DNA of 64,000 nucleotides, from the NCBI GenBank assembly GCA_910589415.1, contig OU342636.1, positions 6,988,437 through 7,052,436 of the forward strand. Direction: 5' to 3'. Shown in pieces: positions 58,061 through 64,000 of the stretch (the stretch's first letter is position 1; every line of letters starts with the position of its first letter). The stretch is from Malachius bipustulatus. Its lineage: Eukaryota; Arthropoda; Insecta; Coleoptera; Melyridae. The position numbers were made by a program, and so were the translations under genes. The notes below the pieces were generated by a model. That model was given only the letters and a program-made list of their open reading frames with translations. It had not been told where the DNA came from and did not search any database.

Positions 58061-58140
58061 TTAATCTTCATCTTCATCCGTCGAATCATCTTCTTCCTCT
58101 GGCTCGATTTGGTCATCAATGACATCTTCAGCCTGCATAT
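58061..58140 (-). CDS. Possible terminal exon with an acidic C-terminal tail
   Basis: On the minus strand a strong 3' splice site (pyrimidine run ccctttcttgttacag ending at 58141) is followed by an open stretch reading 'MQAEDVIDDQIEPEEEDD' and then 'STDEDED' with a TAA stop at 58061-58063. The tail is almost all Asp and Glu, as seen at the ends of many nuclear proteins. An upstream partner exon was not recognised in this window. The segment lies inside the unclassified element, so it could be the element's own gene end, a captured host exon, or chance. Phase and true start are unknown; the ATG may be internal. Confidence 0.35.
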
Positions 58141-58809
58141 CTGTAACAAGAAAGGGAAAGACAGGCGTGGAGTGGAGGATACATACTTTACCGCGCGTCT
58201 GCACCGTCTGCACGCACTAAACGTTATTAACGATTTTCGTTTCTTCGACTTGTGGAAAACGGCAGATTATATTTTTCCCGATACCCTAGAATTATTTCCT
58301 TCAAATTATAAAAAAATCAACCGCGCTCGAGCATGTCCAAGTGACGTTTTTTTTTTGCAAGTTTGTAACCCTCCCACTCCTTAACGTCACGCTTAAATCG
58401 TCAGATTATTAAAATGTACACATTTCAGTATGTAATTAACCCACCATACCTTAATTTGACACGCTCGAATATTTCTAATGATCAATTTTTTTTACTATTC
58501 TGATCAGCTGCCCTTGACGCGCGGCCCTGCATAGAGGTCTTATATAAGGTGGGGGTACTCAACAGGGTGCAAGGTATCCCTCCTTATATTAATCTGACGC
58601 GCTCGAGTAAATCCCGAAATCCCCTATTGGGCTCCCCTACTATTATACGTCAATAACGCCTTAGATACTAGATACATAAACCACTGCATAACAACCAGGA
58701 CTTTATACAGGCTGAGACGAAATTCTTCCTGAGCTGCAGGAGCGAGACACATTTCGCGTCTCGCTGTACTTACGTGGTCATATCATTCACCTGGTTCTGG
58801 TTGATTTAC

Positions 58810-58853
58810 CTGGTTCTGGTCTGGTTCTGGTCTGGTTCTGGTCTGGTTCTGGT
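58810..58853. repeat. Minisatellite, 11-bp unit ctggttctggt x4
   Basis: Four exact head-to-tail copies, with a related single copy at 58791. About 25 bp upstream agcgagac and gtctcgct form a perfect 8-bp stem (58741-58765). Confidence 0.9.
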
Positions 58854-59089
58854 TCGAGATCGATGGAATTTGGTTGGGAAACATGAAATGGACGGTATTC
58901 AATTGACTGGGTAACAATGACTAGAAAGTTGAACTTTACTGATCTGTCTAATTTGTCTTTCATTTGAGAATGAAATTATCTGCTCTCTCAAATTGTTCAA
59001 GTAATTTGATTTCACTTCATTAATAATCATACCTAAGTTTATTTCAGATGGTTAAATTTTATGTATGCTCCTTGTATAAAATTTTGTGC

Positions 59090-59388
59090 CTGCTCCTTGT
59101 GCGTAGTTAGGAGGGGACGTCGTAATAATAATGATCGGAATGCGACGCGAACGGATGTGGAAACTTCAACCTGCTGAAACGCAGAAAAACGACTTTTATA
59201 GTTGTTTATAAAATAAGGATGACCGACGCTGCGCGTGCAAAAGCGGGAACCCCGGACAGTCGAGTCTCGCGGAGCGGTGATCGGAGTAGAGCAGTAGAAG
59301 TTGGTTCTCGGTACGAGAAGATCGCGTCTGGGTGCGTGCGAGAACATCAGAGCGGGCGATTCGCGTGATTGACAACAACAACAGCACC
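59090..59388 (+). promoter_or_regulatory. CpG-rich promoter and 5' untranslated region of a host gene
   Basis: GC and CpG rise sharply here compared with all neighbouring sequence (for example gctgcgcgtgc, tcgcggagcgg, gcgggcgattcgcg). A TATA-like ttataaaat lies at 59206-59214, and an initiator-like acagtcg follows at about 59257; the distance between them is longer than classical. The untranslated leader ends in acaacaacaacagcacc just before the start codon. Location directly before a good first coding exon supports a promoter. Confidence 0.6.
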
Positions 59389-59459
59389 ATGCCCAGGGAA
59401 AAGGGGGCGAGTTCCACGAAGACGCCGGGGACTGCTGAAGCCGCGCACCGGTACCCCCG
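59389..59459 (+). CDS. First coding exon of an unidentified host gene
   Basis: ATG at 59389 in a good context (cagcaccATGc) opens a 71-base coding stretch reading 'MPREKGASSTKTPGTAEAAH' and 'RYP', ending in phase 2 at a textbook donor cccccg|gtaagt (59460). The residues are basic and Ser/Thr/Ala-rich, as in many disordered N-termini; I do not recognise the protein. No second exon was found downstream, so the intron would run past the window end and hold the elements at 59.7-64 kb. Codon composition is much richer in GC than anything near it, which argues for a constrained host exon rather than a repeat. Confidence 0.65.
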
Positions 59460-59726
59460 GTAAGTCGACACTTAAGCTTCCCTTCTTATTATTATTTTAT
59501 TTATGCGTCAAGTGTATTTACGATTATGGTATTTGGTAATCCATTCGGCTTATTGCTATTATAATTAAATTCAAGGTCAAGCTTGTGTATGTGTGTGTCT
59601 CGTCTATGTTCATTTTAGGTAGTTACCTATAAAAATAATTAGGGCATTAGCAATTGACTGGGAACTAATCTCAAAAGGATAAATAATTAAATTTGTGCAA
59701 AATTTAGAGGGACCTATTTGGTCCGT

Positions 59727-59993
59727 CACAAGGCTGATCCCGAAATGACGGATACGGTATACATATATAGTAGGGTGTTTTAGAGGAGATTCAGAAATAT
59801 TGTAAATTTAAAACAAAAATGGTTTCCTCGGCTTCCTTGCCGAGATATAGTGTGTACTTTTTATAAAATTTGAATCAAAATGGGAGTCTTAAGAGAGCCA
59901 AACTGGAGAAAAAAGTAAATCAGCTTAGTATACTTAATCCACAATACATGCTGTAGTGCTGTCCGTGTCCGCTATTTCGGGATCAGCCTGTAT
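59727..59993. mobile_element. TACAGG-type inverted-repeat element, same family as 1073-1495
   Basis: Left aaggctgatcccgaaatgac and right, reversed, tacaggctgatcccgaaata are inverted. Internal blocks (aaatttaaaac, atggtttcctcgg, tgctgt.gtgctgtccgtgtc) match 1073-1495. Noncoding. Confidence 0.65.
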
Positions 59994-60126
59994 AAGGGCG
60001 TTATATGCATAATGCCCGCACATAATGCAATATTACGATAATGTAATGACACATACACAACAATCGGCTTGCCTAGCAACGCAAAAGTTAGTTTATATCC
60101 TAGAATACCTACATATTCAATAGCTA

Positions 60127-60931
60127 TACAGGGTGAGCAGTTAAGTCCAGTTAAGTGAGCAGTCTCTGAAACTATTGATCCTAGAGCCTCAAATTGAAAA
60201 TTTTCCAGAAATAAGTGACCGCGAGAAATTCACAAGATGGTCGCACTTGCAAAAATATCGGAAGTTGACACATACTTCGTTATTTTAATGGGGACACCCT
60301 GTATATTATTATATCATTAAATTGTTAGAGAAAAATGAATACAGGTGTTTCAACAGTTGGCGTTTAAACTGAGTAGTTTATGAGTTAAACAAGTGAAATA
60401 CGCACTTTTTCAATTTCAAAACAGTGTACATCGGAAAGGGCTCAAAATATGGGAAAACGGCTTACATGTCCCTATCTTAACTTTTTGTGTAGAATTCTAT
60501 AAGGCAGTAAACTATACAGGATTATGAAAATTATCAGATTTTTCATCACCGTTGTATAAAAATTTCAAGTACGTAAACTGTAGGGTGCCACTTGAAAACT
60601 TAAGACAGAGACATGTAAGCTGTTTTCCCACATCTTGTGACGGTTCCGATGTGGGTACACTGTTTTGAAAATGAAAAATTGCGATTTTCACTTGATGTTA
60701 ACTTAAAAACTAGGTAACTACTCAATCTAAACTCCAACTGTTGAACCAACTGAAAATATAATAATTTACAGTTAAAATAACGTAGTATGTGTCAACTTCC
60801 GGTATTTACGTCAATACGACCATTTTGGAAAAACTTTCAATGAATTTGTCTTGGTCACGTATGTCTTGAAAATTTTTAATTTGAGGCTGTAGGACCAATA
60901 GTTCCCAAGTTATGGCCGCTCCGTACCCTTA
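60127..60931. mobile_element. 805-bp palindromic foldback element
   Basis: Begins tacagggtgagcagttaag, and an inner inverted end caccctgta lies at 60295-60303. The right half mirrors the left: 'cctcaaattgaaaattttc' (60207) versus 'gaaaatttttaatttgagg' (60867); 'gaagttgacacatac' (60261) versus 'gtatgtgtcaacttc' (60786); 'cggcttacatgtccct' (60459) versus 'gacatgtaagctgtttt'. It shares its centre with the 41-kb foldback element. It lies in the presumed intron of the host gene. Confidence 0.72.
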
Positions 60932-61601
60932 ACTAATCACCGTTTATAAGAAAATCATGCATTGAGTTTTAGATTCGTGATGTAAGTAATTGAAAAAAAA
61001 AGGTTGCATGGACCATTGTCATTACTGAATGACAGAGATGGGCGTTTACGTGTAAAGAAATATTTTTTACACTTTTCATCTAAAGTGAAGAATTTAAACA
61101 ATTAAGTATAAAGAATTTAAACAATGGTGTTAGCTGTCGCTGTCAGTGATGGCATTGCTGTGAAAAGTTTCACATGTCAAAAATGTAGTACACAAGTTTG
61201 GTTTATTGAGGTTTGGTGTTTGGTTAAATGAAATACCAAAACTATTATACAGCAAACTTTCACTAAAATACATGGTTTTGGTCGACGATACTGAGACTCG
61301 CGCCATCTATTCGTTGGGGGCGGACGTAGCACCAAAATTAGTATGTGAACCGGATTGCTTTCTTTGACATCAATTTTTACAACCCCGCTGGATTTTGACA
61401 GTAGTTTCATTTCATTATTTAGAGTGAAGATAACGAAAGTAGTTATTGTTAACCAAACGAAATCGTCTCCCCTTTATAGGGCAGATTACAAGGATAAAGG
61501 AATGGCTAATTTTGGCATAGGTACTGGTTGATTGATGATCTAGGGTGGCAAAATTAATATTTTATATTTTACGAAAATATCAGCAGTATTTTTTTTTAGC
61601 A
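60932..61601. other. No gene recognised
   Basis: AT-rich spacer. The 61177-61410 minus frame has no family features. Confidence 0.4.
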
Positions 61602-61673
61602 GGTTGATATTTCGACCAGTATTACACTAGGTCAACAGCTGTAACTCTAAAAACACTGGTCGAAATATTAACC
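61602..61673. repeat. Hairpin next to the piggyBac gene
   Basis: ggttgatatttcgaccagt (61602-61620) and actggtcgaaatattaacc (61655-61673) pair at 18 of 19 positions around a 34-base loop. It lies 60 bp beyond the stop codon of the transposase. It may be a subterminal repeat of that transposon, but element ends were not located. Confidence 0.65.
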
Positions 61674-61732
61674 GCTCTCAAAAAATTACAAAAAAAGCAC
61701 ATTCCATAATATGAAAACAAATGCAATATCAA

Positions 61733-63663
61733 CTACTTATTATGAAATGGTGCAAAGCATGGTAAACATAGTGCGACTTGGCATTTTCTGCATGATAAGT
61801 TTGACCGTTTTGGTTTTTGCTCTGTGCTGCACCTTGCGCATCTTCTTGAAGTTGTTTTTGTAGGTAAGTGATCACCCACATTTGTCATTCTGACCGTGTT
61901 TTCCACGTTGACAGACGAGCCATCATTCTTTTTCATTTTATTTTTTCCGATCACCAACCAGGACCCTTGCGATTTTCTTGTCGAAAACTCTCCTATTAGT
62001 TGATTGGCTAATATACTTCTGAATACCAGATGTGATTTCGGTTTGAATTTTGACTGTTTGGCAGAGACACCTACTTTGTATAAGATGTATGAGTTCACGA
62101 TACATGCATCGATGAGGTAATAAAACACTTTCAGCCACCATCTTCGCGACTTCCAGGCAATACTATAACAAGAGTGGAGTTGGTCAAACAAATCGACTCC
62201 ACCCATGTTTTTATTGTAATCTTCTATGCTTTTCGGACAATCAACAGTTACTCTAATTCCTTCTTTAGTCATTCTCTGCACAGTTGACTTTTCCGTTGTT
62301 AAATGCATTGTGGAACCCACAAGAACGCATTTCTTCCCTCGGTCCTTCCATTTGCTCACTGTTATCGTACTGGTGCCAACAGTATCGAACTCTCCTGACG
62401 CAAGATCCTTATCTGGTACCAATAGATCTTTTGGAAAATTCTTCCTGTTGGATCTCATTGTTCCGCAACCAAAAAGTTTTCGGTCCAGTAGTTTAGTAAG
62501 AAGACCAAAACTAGTAAAAAATTATCGAAATAAACGCAATAATTTTTATTTGCAAATGGTCTAGTCAGTTCAAGAACAGTTTTTTCGCCCAAAGAACCAT
62601 CTTCATCACTTTGTTTTTTTCCTTCATATACAGAAAAATTAAGCAAATATCTAGTTGAAGAACAAGCTAATGCCCATATCTTGATGCCCCTTTTTATCGG
62701 CTTTTGAGGCATATATTGCTTCAAATGTGTTCTGCCTTTGAAAGCAACCATGCTCTCATCTACGGCTATGTTTCTGCCTGGAATGTAGGCTGACAAAAAT
62801 TTATCTGACAAATAGGATATCATAGGTCTCACTTTATATAATTTGTCAAAATCATCGTGTCCTTTTTTTGGCATAGCTTCATTGTCACTTATATGTAAGA
62901 AACGAAGTATTTTGAGGAATCGTTTTAGTGACATAATATTCGATATCCTTGAATGATAAAAATTTTGGTCAGATGACCAATAAAGCCGTAGGCTTGGCAA
63001 CGAATTAAAACCCATTATTATCAGCACTCCAAGCATAGTCTTCAACTCTTCTAGTGTCAAGTCTAATGATTGGTTGTTTTGTCGAGCATATCGGTTGGAC
63101 TCTGTCACAATAATTTCAAGAAAATCATCTCCAAGAATGCTTGAAAAAATTTCAACAGGTGATTCACTTGTGGGAATGCTGGGTCCTGGAACTTCTTCGA
63201 AACTAGCCGCCTGGAAGATGTGTGGTAGATAAGGTGATTTTGTCCACGGGAAGTCATCATTTTGGTTTTTCACGTGTGTGTTGAATGTTGACTTGGGGAT
63301 GAAATTAGACAAAGGTTCCTCCTCATCGGACGAAGAACTAATTAGGTCAGTCGGTTGTTTTCTTGTAGGATTGGGATCAAAATCCGGGTCCATTACAGAA
63401 TCGTCACTGTCAAAATCAGGGTTCTTTACAGATTCGTCGCTGTCGGAATCGCAGGTGGTGTTCATTTGGGTGAAACTCCTTTTAGTTTGTCTTGACGTGC
63501 TAGCAGATGGTGTAGAAATATTTGGAAGAGCATCATCAGCATCAGAATCTCCCCCTACATCAGATTCAATTGCCTGGACATCGGTGATACTATCCAGCCA
63601 ATCAAATTGATCCAAAGCTGACATTTTGCTTATTTTTTCAATGTTTGTTTCCATTTTTTCCAA
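61733..63663 (-). pseudogene. piggyBac-type transposase, nearly intact, one frameshift
   Basis: Cut-and-paste DNA transposase of the piggyBac/PGBD4 group, which excises and inserts at TTAA. The first frame (63663-62455, 402 residues) has an acidic, Ser-rich N-terminus ('SDSDESVKNPDFDSDDSVMD'), the core start 'VPGPSIPTSESPVEIF' and 'TLEELKTMLGVLIIMGF', the first catalytic Asp in 'IAVDESMVAFKGR' (near residue 302) and the second in 'YCVYFDNFL'. The second frame (62458-61733) continues through 'GTSTITVSKWKDRGKK', the third Asp in 'NMGGVDLFDQLHS' and a Cys-rich end 'CARCSTEQ...CRKCQVALCLPC' typical of the family. The frames join at an A-run (62516-62521 on plus) where one base appears to be missing. 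No other stop was seen. Total length of about 640 codons is normal. It may be a recent mutation or an assembly homopolymer error. TIRs were not identified. Confidence 0.9.
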
Positions 63664-64000
63664 TTCTATAAAATAATTTCTACTATTACCTACAATAATT
63701 ATACAAAAAGCTTGTAAAAAGATTTTAGGTAGGTACCATTATATCTATTTAGCCAAATTTAGAAATTAGACAGATTGTAGGGTAACAAAAGGTAGCCAGT
63801 ATTCAGTTCACTTTACTATTTCAATGATAATGCAAATATTCAAGGTTATGGGGTGAATAACAACAAATATTATGTTAGCAAAAGCAGATATTTGAATTAC
63901 AATCACTGAATCACCTTCTGTATATATTTTTGTACTTACCTATCAATTTTGGTATTATTTTATCCACAAAACATAGACAGCCTAAAATATTTTGTGCACT
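63664..64000. other. 5' flank of the piggyBac gene, nothing resolved
   Basis: AT-rich. It should include the transposon's promoter and one terminal repeat if the element is complete, but no CCC...TTAA end was found before the window edge. Confidence 0.4.

Larger units (their letters stand above)
57332..58646. mobile_element. Unclassified terminal-inverted-repeat element, 1305 bp
   Basis: Perfect 14-bp inverted termini agtaggggagccca (57337-57350) and tgggctcccctact (58628-58641), extended on both sides by ggggattt and atttactcgagcg. A 5-bp duplication attat lies at 57332-57336 and 58642-58646. Inside, the motif ctcgagcgcgtcagatt recurs in both directions at least seven times. No known superfamily I can name combines these ends with a 5-bp duplication. 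No transposase domain was found. It contains an exon-like minus-strand segment (58061-58140). Confidence 0.8.

Noticed and set aside
58013..58384. Plus-strand open frame of 123 codons within the unclassified element
   Set aside because: No recognisable domain; it overlaps AT-rich and repeat-motif sequence, and the better coding signal here is on the minus strand.
61440..61740. Terminal inverted repeat of the 61.7-kb piggyBac
   Set aside because: Several TTAA sites followed by CC occur, but none has a matching inverted partner beyond the gene before the window ends.

Overview
This is a gene-poor, AT-rich eukaryotic window, almost certainly insect nuclear DNA. That view rests on the mobile-element content: DIRS/Crypton-type tyrosine recombinase, several non-LTR retrotransposon lineages, a Ty3/gypsy LTR element, Penelope, mariner, piggyBac, tRNA-headed SINEs and many 'TACAGGGTG...' terminal-repeat elements. 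The order cannot be fixed from sequence alone; a beetle or hemipteran would fit. Nothing bacterial (operons, ribosome binding sites, CRISPR) is present.

Layout. 0-6.8 kb: tyrosine recombinase relic, LINE RNase H relics on both strands, a 413-bp truncated LINE with target duplication, then AT-rich spacer. 6.85-16 kb: a Harbinger-like terminal-repeat element split by an 8.5-kb Ty3/gypsy element with 1.7-kb LTRs about 99.5% identical to each other. Its integrase region is partly open, but gag-protease-RT-RNase H space is largely missing. 16-18 kb: a 5'-truncated but uninterrupted RTE-like reverse transcriptase with an 11-bp target duplication. 19-26 kb: mariner relic, LINE RNase H relic, Penelope RT relic, CR1/jockey tail and a hammerhead ribozyme. 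27-32 kb: hairpins, a TA-flanked inverted-repeat element, a SINE and a CpG-rich patch with splice-like signals. 32.7-36.3 kb: an EN-RT-RNase H LINE (3.27 kb, 12-bp target duplication) and a 39-bp micro-insertion of the same LINE tail. 38.3-40.9 kb: relic of a LINE with a restriction-like endonuclease. 41-42.6 kb: two foldback elements. 42.6-50.5 kb: mostly unassigned, with a mariner N-terminal relic. 50.5-53.6 kb: SINEs and two LINE relics. 55.5-56.5 kb: a TTAA-flanked piggyBac-like MITE with a second MITE nested inside. 57.3-58.6 kb: an unclassified terminal-repeat element with an array of about 140-bp units. 59.1-59.5 kb: CpG-rich promoter and first coding exon of an unidentified host gene on the plus strand, whose intron appears to run through the rest of the window. 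61.7-63.7 kb: a nearly complete piggyBac transposase with one frameshift.

The genes do not form a pathway. The window reads as nested insertion history: Harbinger-like element, then gypsy; piggyBac-like MITE, then mariner-like MITE; old LINE relics beside two fairly young LINE insertions. The most notable items are the hammerhead ribozyme at 25.5 kb, the unclassified 57.3-58.6 kb element with an exon-like acidic tail, and the young but internally defective gypsy element.
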